Shown here: positions 7,913-16,975 of the stretch, one piece after another
How the letters are laid out: each line of letters begins with the position of its first letter
Numbering within the stretch: the stretch's first letter is position 1
Assembly (NCBI GenBank): GCA_003141455.1
Contig: PLMA01000042.1
Span: forward strand, 1-64,000
Reading direction: 5' to 3'
DNA from: Chloroflexota bacterium
GTDB taxonomy: Bacteria; Chloroflexota; Limnocylindria; Limnocylindrales; CSP1-4
Length of the DNA: 64,000 bases
Program-made: the position numbers and the translations under genes
The notes under the pieces: generated by a model
Told to the model about the DNA's origin: nothing
The model's database searches: none
The model's input: only the letters and a program-made list of their open reading frames with translations

Positions 7913-8803
7913 TCAGCCCCTCCGGTATAGCTCGCGCCTGTCCAAGCCGGTCGAGGCAGCGACCTGGCGGACGGCGTCCGAGCGCTTGGCGCCGGAGGCG
8001 ACCAGGCTATCCACCTCCGTTCGAGCTTCGTCCATCGTCGGGGCGCCGGCACGCGCTCGAGCCGCCGACTCGGCGGCGGATACCGCCTCCACGACCACCG
8101 CGAACTCGCCCCGCAGCGTGAGCCCGTCGGCCGCGGCGCGCGCCGCCAGATCGCCCAGCGGCCCCCGCACGACCTCCTCGTGGAGTTTGGTCAGCTCGCG
8201 GCAGACTGCTGCGCGGCGCTCCGCTCCGGCCGCCGCGGCCAGGTCGGCGAGAGTGGCGGGAATGCGCGACGGAGCCTCGTAGATAACGCAGGCTCGTTCG
8301 TCGGCCGCGATCCGGGCCAGCCGCTCACGCCGCTCGCGGCCACTCCGCGGCAGGAACCCCTCGAACGTCCAGCGGGCAGCGGCCATTCCGCTGGCCACGA
8401 GCGCCGCCAGCACGGCAGATGGGCCGGGGATCGGCACAACGCGACCACCCTCCGCCGCCCAGGCCGACACCAGCTCGCCGCCCGGGTCGCTGACCAGCGG
8501 CGTCCCCGCGTCCGTGACGAGGGCCAGGTCCCGCCCAGAACGAAGGTGAGCGAGCAGCTCCGCCTCGCGGCCGGGGCCGCTGCGGGCGTGGTAGCTCACC
8601 AGGTGGGTCTCGATCCCGTAGCGGGCAAAGAGCCGCCTCGTGAGGCGCGTGTCCTCCGCCGCGACGAGAGGCACCGCCCGCAGCACCTCGATCGCGCGGT
8701 AAGTCACGTCGCCCAGGTTCCCGATCGGGGTCGCGACGACGTAGAGCTGCCCGCCCGCGACCCCGCCCTCGGCCGCTCCCCCAGCCACGGCCCGGCCGCT
8801 CAT
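7913..8803 (-). CDS. rsmI: 16S rRNA (cytidine1402-2'-O)-methyltransferase
   Basis: 296 aa tetrapyrrole-methylase fold protein. The N-terminus after a short Gly-rich leader reads LYVVATPIGNLGDVTYRAI, the hallmark of RsmI. It is followed by AAEDTRLTRRLF, LVTDAGTPLVSDPG, VPIPGPSAVLAALVASG, FEGFLPRSGRER, YEAPSRIPATL and CRELTKLHEEVVRG. It 2'-O-methylates C1402 in the ribosomal decoding centre using SAM. The C-terminus has the usual helical tail (SGAKRSDAVRQVAASTGLDRRELYR). Start ATG 8803 overlaps the nadE stop by 4 bp; the longer ORF-track version runs into nadE sequence in another frame. It is the last gene before the nucleoside transporter operon. Confidence 0.95.
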   Translation of the reverse strand: MSGRAVAGGAAEGGVAGGQLYVVATPIGNLGDVTYRAIEVLRAVPLVAAEDTRLTRRLFARYGIETHLVSYHARSGPGREAELLAHLRSGRDLALVTDAGTPLVSDPGGELVSAWAAEGGRVVPIPGPSAVLAALVASGMAAARWTFEGFLPRSGRERRERLARIAADERACVIYEAPSRIPATLADLAAAAGAERRAAVCRELTKLHEEVVRGPLGDLAARAAADGLTLRGEFAVVVEAVSAAESAARARAGAPTMDEARTEVDSLVASGAKRSDAVRQVAASTGLDRRELYRRG

Positions 8804-9729
8804 CGCCGGGCCGAGCCTGGCCGCCGACGCGGATACAGGTAGTCCACGCCGGTGGTCCGCGGCCCCAGCTTCGCCACGGGCGGCACCTGGCGTTTGAACT
8901 CGGACGTCGCGACCAGTCGCTTGACCCGTTCCACGGTCGCCGGCGGGAAGCCCATCGCCACAAGCTCCTCGTCGGTTCGGCGCTTGTCGATCATCCAGAA
9001 GAGCAGTCGATCGAGCTCCGGGTAGGTGAAGCCGGCCTCGGCCTCGTCGGTCTGGCCGGGCCACAGGTCGGCCGAGGGCGCCTTGCGGATGATCTGCTCC
9101 GGCACGCCGACCGCTGCCGCGACCTGGCGGACCTGGCTCTTGTACAGGTCGCCGATCGGGTTGAAGGCGCAGGCGGAATCGCCGAACAGGGTCGTGTAGC
9201 CGATCAGAGCCTCCGTCTTGTTGCCCGTCCCCACGACCAACCCGCCCCACGTGACAGACCGGTCGTACAGGACGCACATCCTCTGGCGAGCCATGAAGTT
9301 GCCGCGACGCAGCTGACTGGCCTCCAGGCCGTCCATTCCGGCCGCCCCAGGATCCGGCTCGCGCCCGAAATAGCCGTCCACCATAGGGCTGATGTCGACC
9401 AGCTCGCTGGCGCAGCCCAGGCGCTCGACGACGGTCCGGGCATCATCGACGGAGCCCGCCGAGGAGGCGCGAAATGGCATCAGCACGCACAACAGGCGTT
9501 CGGGGCCGATCGCCTCGGCGGCGAGAAAGGCCACTAGGGCAGAGTCGATACCGCCCGATAGCCCCAGCAGGGCTCGCTCGAAACCGGCCTGGCGAAGCTG
9601 GTTGCGAATGAAGCCGACCGTCACCCGACGTGCGACTTCGGCGTCGATCGCAAGCTCCGGCGGCAGCTCGAATAGCCGGCTCGAGGTCTCCGCCGTCCGT
9701 GAATGATCGGCGTTCTCGTCGGGGGTCAT
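8800..9729 (-). CDS. nadE: NAD(+) synthetase, ammonia-ligase subunit
   Basis: 309 aa NAD synthase of the adenine-nucleotide alpha-hydrolase fold. The PP-loop SGGIDSA is at residues 58-64. Further motifs are GNFMARQRMCVLYD, GLVVGTGNKTEALIGYTTLFGDSACAFNPIGDLYKSQVR, and RKAPSADLWPGQTDEAE. It adenylates nicotinic acid adenine dinucleotide and amidates it to NAD+. There is no amidotransferase domain in the chain. That function is probably supplied by the C-N hydrolase encoded immediately upstream with a 4 bp overlap, which together would make a glutamine-dependent enzyme from two genes. Confidence 0.94.
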   Translation of the reverse strand: MTPDENADHSRTAETSSRLFELPPELAIDAEVARRVTVGFIRNQLRQAGFERALLGLSGGIDSALVAFLAAEAIGPERLLCVLMPFRASSAGSVDDARTVVERLGCASELVDISPMVDGYFGREPDPGAAGMDGLEASQLRRGNFMARQRMCVLYDRSVTWGGLVVGTGNKTEALIGYTTLFGDSACAFNPIGDLYKSQVRQVAAAVGVPEQIIRKAPSADLWPGQTDEAEAGFTYPELDRLLFWMIDKRRTDEELVAMGFPPATVERVKRLVATSEFKRQVPPVAKLGPRTTGVDYLYPRRRPGSARR

Positions 9730-10691
9730 CTGGCCCTTGGCTTTCGGCCTTGCGCCTTCGATTTCCCGCTCCGCGCCTTTGGCTTCGACCGGTGCCCGGC
9801 GGGCGGCTCGCTGGCCACCTCGAGCGTCGTCTCGGTCCGTTCGGCCAGGATGCGACGCAACTCCCGCAAGTGGAGCTCGGGCCGCTCGTCGCGCAGCAAA
9901 GGCAGCCCTATCCGCTCGCGTCGCACGTCACCAAGCTCGACGTCCACGATGTACAGACCCTCGTCGAAGAGAGGCGCGCTGAAGATCGTCTCGCCGCTCG
10001 GAGACACGACCTCCGATCCGCCCCAGAAGCTGATCGTCTCGTCCATGCCGACGCGGTTGCAGAAGATCGTGAAGCTCGTCGTGAGCTGGGCATAGGTCCG
10101 CATCAGCGTTCGCCACGACACGGCCGTGCCAAGCCCGACCTCGTTGATGGCGGCCAGGTCTCGTCCGGGGGAGGAGGAAACGTTGATCAGCACCTGCGCG
10201 CCGTCGAGGGCCAGCGTCTCGGGGACGGCCATGTGCCAGAAGTCCTCGCAGAGGGCGATCCCGAGGCGGATGCCGAGGCGAGACTCGACCGTCCGCAACC
10301 GATCCCCGGCGGCGAAGAACCGGCGCTCGTCGAAGAGGCCGTAGGTGGGCAGAAAGAGCTTGCGGTGCACGAACCGAACTTCGCCGTCCTCCAGGAGGGC
10401 GGCGGCGATGAAGAGCCGGTGATCGTCCGCCTCCTCCACGAACGAGACGATCGCCGACAGGCCGGCCGTCTCGGCTGCCAGACCGAGGAGGCGAGGGTCG
10501 TCCCGGCGCATCGCTACTTCGGCTGCCAGGTCCTGAAGCTGGTAGCCGGTGAGGCCGAGCTCCGGGAAGACGACCAGGCCGGCGCCCGCGTCCCTCGCTT
10601 CGGTGAGCAGCGCGCTGTGGCGGGCAAGGTTCTCTTCCAGCACGCCGAGTCGCGGCGCCAGCTGAGCGAGGGCGATGCGGAGCGGCTTCAC
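9726..10691 (-). CDS. C-N hydrolase, probable glutaminase subunit of NAD synthetase
   Basis: 321 aa nitrilase-superfamily protein. The catalytic triad is visible: Glu44 (VVFPELGLTGY), Lys111 (HRKLFLPTYGLFDE) and Cys148 (GIALCEDFW). These sequence contexts match the N-terminal glutaminase domain of fused glutamine-dependent NadE. The ELGLTGYQLQDL stretch in particular is typical. It likely hydrolyses glutamine and passes ammonia to the synthetase encoded by the overlapping downstream nadE. The last 30 residues are Lys/Arg/Ser-rich and probably disordered. The start is ATG 10691. A free-standing amidase of other specificity is possible but less likely given the overlap. Confidence 0.83.
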   Translation of the reverse strand: MKPLRIALAQLAPRLGVLEENLARHSALLTEARDAGAGLVVFPELGLTGYQLQDLAAEVAMRRDDPRLLGLAAETAGLSAIVSFVEEADDHRLFIAAALLEDGEVRFVHRKLFLPTYGLFDERRFFAAGDRLRTVESRLGIRLGIALCEDFWHMAVPETLALDGAQVLINVSSSPGRDLAAINEVGLGTAVSWRTLMRTYAQLTTSFTIFCNRVGMDETISFWGGSEVVSPSGETIFSAPLFDEGLYIVDVELGDVRRERIGLPLLRDERPELHLRELRRILAERTETTLEVASEPPAGHRSKPKARSGKSKAQGRKPRAR

Positions 10692-10700
10692 GAGTTGAGT

Positions 10701-11938
10701 CTAGCTTCGCTCACGCGGTCGCGGTACCGGCCGTTGGGGCGCGCTCGGGCCGGCTGGGAGCGAGCCCTGGGTCGGCGCAGGCGGCGCGGGCGGCGTGGCC
10801 GCGGTGGCCGCGGTGGCCGTCACGGACCCACCCGAGCTTTCGCCGGAGATCTGCAGAACCTGCTCGGGCGACCCCTCCACCTCCTCGGCGAAGTGGCATG
10901 CCACCGCGTGGCCGCTCGCCATCTCGCGAAGCGCCGGCTGTTCTTCCACGCACCGTTCGGGGTTTCCAAGCCGCGCGCGCAGCCAGCAGCGAGTGTGGAA
11001 GTGGCAGCCGGGCGGAGGGTTCGAAGGACTGGGGACGTCGCCGGTGAGGATGATCCTCCTGCGGCGGCCTTCGATCGTCGGATCGGGAATCGGCACCGCC
11101 GAGAGCAAGGCCACCGAGTACGGGTGAAGCGGCCGCTCGTACAACTCACGGGATGTCGCCGTCTCCACGAGGCGGCCCAGGTACATCACGGCGATACGGT
11201 CGCTGATGTGGCGGACCACCGACAGGTCGTGAGCGATGAACAGATAGGTGAGACCGAACTCACCCTGGAGCCGCTCCAGCAGGTTGATGATCTGGGCCTG
11301 GATCGAGACATCGAGCGCGCTGATCGGCTCGTCCGCGACGATGAGATCCGGGTGGAGGGCGAGCGCGCGGGCCACGCCGATGCGCTGGCGCTGGCCGCCG
11401 CTGAACTCGTGCGGGAAGCGATCGCCGTAGTCCGGATCCAGACCGACCGTCGCCAACAACTCGCGAACGCGCTGCCGTCGCTCTCGACCCGTCCCCACAC
11501 CGTGGATCTCGAGCGGCTCGGAGACTATGCCGGCGGCCGTCATGCGTGGGTTCAGGCTGGCGTACGGGTCCTGGAAGATCATCTGCATCCGTCGCCGGAC
11601 GCTTCTCAGGGTCGAGCCTTCGGCCGTGGTTATGTCCTGGCCTTGGAAGACGATGCGGCCGCCCGTCGGGCGGTAGAGGCGCAGGATGGTCCGCCCGACC
11701 GTGCTCTTGCCGCAGCCGGACTCGCCCACCAGACCGACGGTCTCGCCCTTCTGGATCGACAGCGAGACGCCGTCGACCGCCCGGACGTCACCGACGTGGC
11801 GGCTGATCAGGACTCCGCTGGTGACCGGGAAGTACATCTGCAGGTCGGTGAGCTGGAGCAGCGGCGCTGCCCCACTTGCGGCATTCGAGGTGCCGGGGAC
11901 GTCCCGGTTCGGAGAAGGCTGGGCTGCCATCGAGCCGG

Positions 11939-11942
<4 letters not shown>
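10701..11942 (-). CDS. Peptide/opine ABC transporter ATPase, DppF/OppF type (system 1)
   Basis: 413 aa. Single ABC domain with Walker [13 protein letters not shown] (about 70-81), signature [15 protein letters not shown] and Walker B DLIVADEP. It is followed by the oligopeptide-transporter C-terminal domain with the Cys-containing [13 protein letters not shown] motif. A Pro/Ala/Thr-rich tail of about 50 residues follows and looks disordered. It pairs with the DppD-type ATPase encoded upstream (4 bp overlap 11939-11942) to energise uptake by DppBC of system 1. It is the last transporter gene, 9 nt ahead of the C-N hydrolase. The substrate cannot be read from the sequence. Confidence 0.9.
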
Positions 11943-13015
<1,073 letters not shown>

Positions 13016-13024
13016 CGTCGGTCG

Positions 13025-13918
13025 CTATCGCTTCAGTCGCGGATCGAGGGCCTCGCGGAGGCCGTCGCCGAGCAGGTTGAAGCCTATGGCGCTGACCACG
13101 ATCGCGAGGCCCGGGAAGAAGATCAGCCAGGGCGCGTTCTGCAGGAACCCCCTCGAGTCGGTGAGCATCTCGCCCCACTCGGCGACTCTCGGATCGCCCG
13201 GACCGAGGCCCAGGAAGCCCAACCCGGCGACGTCGATGATGGCCGTCGCCGCCGCCAGAGTGGCCTGAACGATCAAGGGCGTCAGCGCGTTCGGAAGCAT
13301 GTGGCGGATCAGGATGCGCCTCGGTGACGCTCCCATCGAGCGGGCCGCGATGACGTAGTCCGACTCCCTCAAGGCAAGGAGACTCCCCCGCAGGAGCCGG
13401 GCGAAGATCGGCGAGTACGAGATGCCGACCGCGAGCATGATCTGGATCTCGCCGTGACCGAGCCAGGCGACGATGCCGATCGCCAGCAGAATGCCGGGGA
13501 CGGCGAGCAGAACGTCGGTGATCCGCATCAGCACGCTGTCCAGGAGCCCGCCGGCACCGCCCGCTATCGCGCCGACTATCGTCCCGCCGATGAGGCCGAA
13601 CAAGACCGCGACGACGCCCACGGTGAGGCTGATCTGGGCGCCGTACAGGACGCGGCTGAATTCGTCCAGGCCTTGCTTGTCCGTGCCCATGATGTGGCTG
13701 GGGCTCGGGCCCTGGAGGAAGTTACTCAGCGAGCCGGTGTTGGGCCCGTAGGGCGCGATCACCGGTGCCAGGATGGCGCAGGACACGAAGAAGACGATGA
13801 GCCCAAGGCCGACGAGCGCCGGTCCGTTTCGCATCAAGCGCCGGAAAGCATCGCCCCACAGCCCACGACTCGCGCGCTCGGTTGCTCCCGCCTGGACGGC
13901 TACCGGGGAGGCTGTCAT
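13025..13918 (-). CDS. Peptide/opine ABC transporter permease, DppC type (system 1)
   Basis: 297 aa BPD_transp_1 permease. After an N-terminal cytoplasmic stretch it has the typical OppC_N segment (FRRLMRNGPALVGLGLIVFFVSCAILAPVIAPYGP), a GTDKQGLDEFSRVLYGAQISL block, and the coupling EAA-like motif ARSMGASPRRILIRHMLPNALTPLIV. The C-terminus LLGDGLREALDPRLKR is diagnostic of DppC/OppC. Start ATG 13918 shares one base with the dppB stop (TGATG). The longer ORF-track version includes out-of-frame dppB sequence. Confidence 0.92.
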   Translation of the reverse strand: MTASPVAVQAGATERASRGLWGDAFRRLMRNGPALVGLGLIVFFVSCAILAPVIAPYGPNTGSLSNFLQGPSPSHIMGTDKQGLDEFSRVLYGAQISLTVGVVAVLFGLIGGTIVGAIAGGAGGLLDSVLMRITDVLLAVPGILLAIGIVAWLGHGEIQIMLAVGISYSPIFARLLRGSLLALRESDYVIAARSMGASPRRILIRHMLPNALTPLIVQATLAAATAIIDVAGLGFLGLGPGDPRVAEWGEMLTDSRGFLQNAPWLIFFPGLAIVVSAIGFNLLGDGLREALDPRLKR

Positions 13919-14922
13919 CAGCTGTACCTGATCCGCGGGTTGAGGAAGGCGTAGCCGACGTCGACGATCAAGTTCACCGTCAGGAAGATCACCGCGAAGA
14001 TCAGGATCAGCGACTGCACGACGACGTAGTCGTGGTTCTGAATCGAGGTAACCACCCACGAGCCGACGCCGTTCCAGGTGAAGACGGTCTCGGTCAGAAC
14101 GGCGCCCGCCAGAAGCTGGCCGGTCTGGAGACCGATGACGGTCGTGACCGGCAACCAGGCGTTGCGCATGATGTGGCGGCTATTCACGCGCCTGTCGGTG
14201 AGGCCCTTGGCTCGAGCGGTCCGGACGTAGTCCTCGTTGCTGACGTCGATGACCGACGCACGCGTGATCCTGGTGATCACGGCCAGTGGTATCGACCCGA
14301 GGGCGATTGAAGGCAGGACCAGATGTGACAGCGCATCCACGACATGCCAGTCTCCGGCGAGGATCGCGTCGACTACCGAGAAGTGGGTAACGGCCGGGAT
14401 GTCCAGTCGGGGATCGAGCTGCCCCACGTCAGGTAGCCAGTGCAGCTGCACGGAGAAGACGAAGGCCATCGTGTAGCCGAGCACGAAGACCGGGATCGAG
14501 ATGCCGAAGAGCGAGATGACCGTCACGATGCCATCGAGCCAGCTGTTCGGGTGACGAGCCGCTAGCCTGCCGAGGGGAATGCCGATTCCGACCGCGAAGA
14601 TGAGGGCTCCGATTGTCAGCTCGACGGTGCCCGGGAAGCGCACAAGGAAGCTGTCCACCACCGAACGGCCATCGATGAAGCTGGACCCGAAGTCGCCCTG
14701 CAGCAGGCGGCCGATGTAGTCGAAGTATTGGACGTACAGGGGCTGGTCGAAACCCTGCGTATGGCTGATCTGAGCGACCAGCTCAGGCGTCGCGTGCTGG
14801 CCGAGGATTGCCTCGGCCGGCCCGCCCCCGGGCAGGAGCCGGAGGAACAGGAAGAGAATCACCGACAGTCCCAGGAGCACCGGGATTGCTCCGAGCAGGC
14901 GCCGGACTATGAATCTCAGCAC
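13918..14922 (-). CDS. Peptide/opine ABC transporter permease, DppB type (system 1)
   Basis: 334 aa BPD_transp_1 permease with the DppB start MLRFIVRRLLGAIPVLLGLSVILFLFLRLLPGG, the FGSSFIDGRSV stretch and the EAA-like loop YVRTARAKGLTDRRVNSRHIMRNAWLPVTTVIG. The end DVGYAFLNPRIRYS is typical. The start is GTG at 14922. It shares a single base with dppC. Upstream is a 154 nt spacer containing a perfect GC hairpin that separates it from the binding-protein gene. Confidence 0.92.
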   Translation of the reverse strand: MLRFIVRRLLGAIPVLLGLSVILFLFLRLLPGGGPAEAILGQHATPELVAQISHTQGFDQPLYVQYFDYIGRLLQGDFGSSFIDGRSVVDSFLVRFPGTVELTIGALIFAVGIGIPLGRLAARHPNSWLDGIVTVISLFGISIPVFVLGYTMAFVFSVQLHWLPDVGQLDPRLDIPAVTHFSVVDAILAGDWHVVDALSHLVLPSIALGSIPLAVITRITRASVIDVSNEDYVRTARAKGLTDRRVNSRHIMRNAWLPVTTVIGLQTGQLLAGAVLTETVFTWNGVGSWVVTSIQNHDYVVVQSLILIFAVIFLTVNLIVDVGYAFLNPRIRYS

Positions 14923-14952
14923 GGGACCAGGAGATTCCTCCGCTGGTAAAGG

Positions 14953-14982
14953 CCCCCCGGGGTCTTGATCGACCCCGGGGGG
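14953..14982 (-). other. Perfect GC hairpin between binding-protein gene 1 and dppB
   Basis: CCCCCCGGGGTC (14953-14964) and its exact complement GACCCCGGGGGG (14971-14982) give a 12 bp stem with a 6 nt loop. No U-run follows on the transcribed strand. Its position after the lipoprotein gene suggests mRNA 3'-end protection or partial termination that lowers permease expression relative to the binding protein. Confidence 0.6.
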
Positions 14983-15076
14983 ATTGGTTGCGCCGAATGT
15001 TACAGCCCAGCCTGGTGGGACCGATAGCCGGTCCCCCCGGCTGGTGTCTTGCCGCGAGCGCGGGGCTCGAGCGCGG

Positions 15077-16726
15077 TTACTTGGTGAGGGTAACCGTGTT
15101 GAAGTACTCGATCGCGTTACCGGAGCCGACGAAGCCCTTCACTTTCGAGGTGAAGGCCCCCGGAGGCGTGGAGTTCACGATCGGCACCGTGGGCATGTCG
15201 GCCGCCAGGAGATCCTGAACCTGTCCCCAGTCCGCGTTGGCGGCGTCGACGGTGGGCTCCTGAAGGGCCTTGAGCATCAGAGCGTTGGCCTGGTCGTTAC
15301 TCCATCCGAACTGAGCGTTCGGCTTGCCGCCCTGATACCCGAACCATGCCGTGTAGAGGAAGTTGTCGGCGCCTGCCCAGTCGCAGGTCCAGCCGAAGAG
15401 GAACATCGGCAGATTGCCGGTGGTGGCGTCCTTGACGTACCCACCGTGCCAGTCCTCGGTCTTGAGGTTGACGGTGAAGCCAACGGCCTGGAGGTCACTG
15501 GCGATTGCTGTAGCGAGGGCTTTGGGATCTGGCATGTACGGCCGGACCACGTTGGACGGGTAGTACAGGTCGACCTTGAGCTGGTCGGCGGTCAGAGCCG
15601 CCGTCGTCAGGCTGGCCTTGGCTTTGGTGACGTCGTAGGCGGGCATCGCTTCGGCCTTGAAACCGGTCGTCGCGGCCGGCAGCCAGCTCTGGGGCACCTT
15701 GCCCTGGCCGGCGTAGAAGGCGTCGATGTAGCCCTGCTTGTTCACAGCCTGCGCGATAGCGAGGCGGACGTCTTTGTTGGCGTAGATCGTCGGCGTACCA
15801 CCCACGCTCTGGTTGAGACCGAGGTAGCCCAGGTTGCAGGACTGGCCGCGGTCGATGATGCTCAGCGACGAACTCTTGGCCGTGGCCACGTCAGCCGGGG
15901 AGATGGTCTGGGCGAGGTCGATGCTGCCGGACTGAAGAGCCTGGAGCTTGGCCGTTGAGTCGCCCATCGGCTTGAACGTGATCTGGTCAACCTTGGCCGC
16001 GTTGGCGGCGTCCCAGTAGTTCGGGTTCTTGACTACGGTGGCGTGATCGGCCGGAGTCCAATCCTTGAACATGAAGGGACCGGTGCCGACCATGCTCTCG
16101 CCCTGGCCCTGGGCGTACTTGTTGTCCTTGAGCGGAGTGGTGTCTGCCTTGTCCTTCTGGAGCGCAGTCGGGCTCTGGATGCCGAAGACCTGAAGGGTCT
16201 GGCTGATGAGGAAGTTCGACTGCGGCGTCTTGAAGGTGAATACGACAGTCGTGGGGTCCGGCGCGGCCACCGTCGCGACGTTGGAGTCGGTTCCGAAGCC
16301 GCCGAATACGGCGCCGTAGTAGTAGGCGTTGTCCTGGAGGTCGCCCTTCGTGTACGCCTGCCAGCGGTCGTAGTTGAACTTCACGGCAGCCGCGTTGAAG
16401 TCACTGCCGTCGTGGAACTTGACTCCCGTCCGGAGCTTGAACGTGTACGTCTTGCCGTCGGCGCTGACCGTGGGCAGATCCGTGGCAAGTACCGGGATGA
16501 TTTCACTGATCGTGCCCGGCTTCAGGCCGACGAGGCCCTGAATCACCTGGGCGGCCACGTAGAGCGAGTTGCCGTCGCTCACGAGCGAGGGATCCGCGAA
16601 GACCATGTCGCCGTCGAGCCCGACCACGAGCGTCCCACCGCTGACTGGGGCTGGCGTGGTGGAACTGCTGGTACAAGCTGAGGCCACGAGCGCGGCGATC
16701 GCCAATATCGAAGCTAAACGTTTCAT
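15077..16726 (-). CDS. Solute-binding lipoprotein, SBP family 5 (system 1, copy a)
   Basis: 549 aa. Signal peptide MKRLASILAIAALVASAC with lipidated Cys18, then a Ser/Thr linker. The mature domain has the SBP_bac_5 pattern: GGTLVVGLDGDMVFADPSL, TYTFKLRTGVKFHDGSDFNAAAVKFNYDRW, and GTGPFMFKDWTPADHATVVKNPNYWD. Start ATG 16726 is preceded by AGGAAGAGG. It is a clear paralog of the next gene upstream in transcription (same signal peptide style and block order). It binds peptides or related solutes outside the membrane for the DppBCDF system encoded downstream; the ligand is unknown. Confidence 0.9.
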   Translation of the reverse strand: MKRLASILAIAALVASACTSSSTTPAPVSGGTLVVGLDGDMVFADPSLVSDGNSLYVAAQVIQGLVGLKPGTISEIIPVLATDLPTVSADGKTYTFKLRTGVKFHDGSDFNAAAVKFNYDRWQAYTKGDLQDNAYYYGAVFGGFGTDSNVATVAAPDPTTVVFTFKTPQSNFLISQTLQVFGIQSPTALQKDKADTTPLKDNKYAQGQGESMVGTGPFMFKDWTPADHATVVKNPNYWDAANAAKVDQITFKPMGDSTAKLQALQSGSIDLAQTISPADVATAKSSSLSIIDRGQSCNLGYLGLNQSVGGTPTIYANKDVRLAIAQAVNKQGYIDAFYAGQGKVPQSWLPAATTGFKAEAMPAYDVTKAKASLTTAALTADQLKVDLYYPSNVVRPYMPDPKALATAIASDLQAVGFTVNLKTEDWHGGYVKDATTGNLPMFLFGWTCDWAGADNFLYTAWFGYQGGKPNAQFGWSNDQANALMLKALQEPTVDAANADWGQVQDLLAADMPTVPIVNSTPPGAFTSKVKGFVGSGNAIEYFNTVTLTK

Positions 16727-16881
16727 ATCCTCTTCCTTCCATGCTCCCTGCAACTGCCCGGGATCGGCGAGGACCCACCTGGGCCGCGTGAAGGACTCCT
16801 CTCGCAAAGGTCCGAACGCCCCTCCCGGGATCGTAGTGTGAGTCGAGCTTCCGACAGCGTATGTCAGTCAGGCCATGTTGT

Positions 16882-16899
16882 CATCGGCAAGCGCCGATG
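16882..16899. other. Small hairpin between binding-protein genes 2 and 1
   Basis: CATCGGC and GCCGATG form a 7 bp stem with a 4 nt loop in the 249 nt spacer between the two paralogous lipoprotein genes. It is weaker than the other spacer hairpins of this region. No U-run follows on either strand. Confidence 0.3.
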
Positions 16900-16975
16900 G
16901 ACCTGTCGAATGCCGGGCCTGGTGACCCGGTTCGCGCCGGCAGAAGCCTGGCCAGCCCGCCTTCCGGATTACCGC

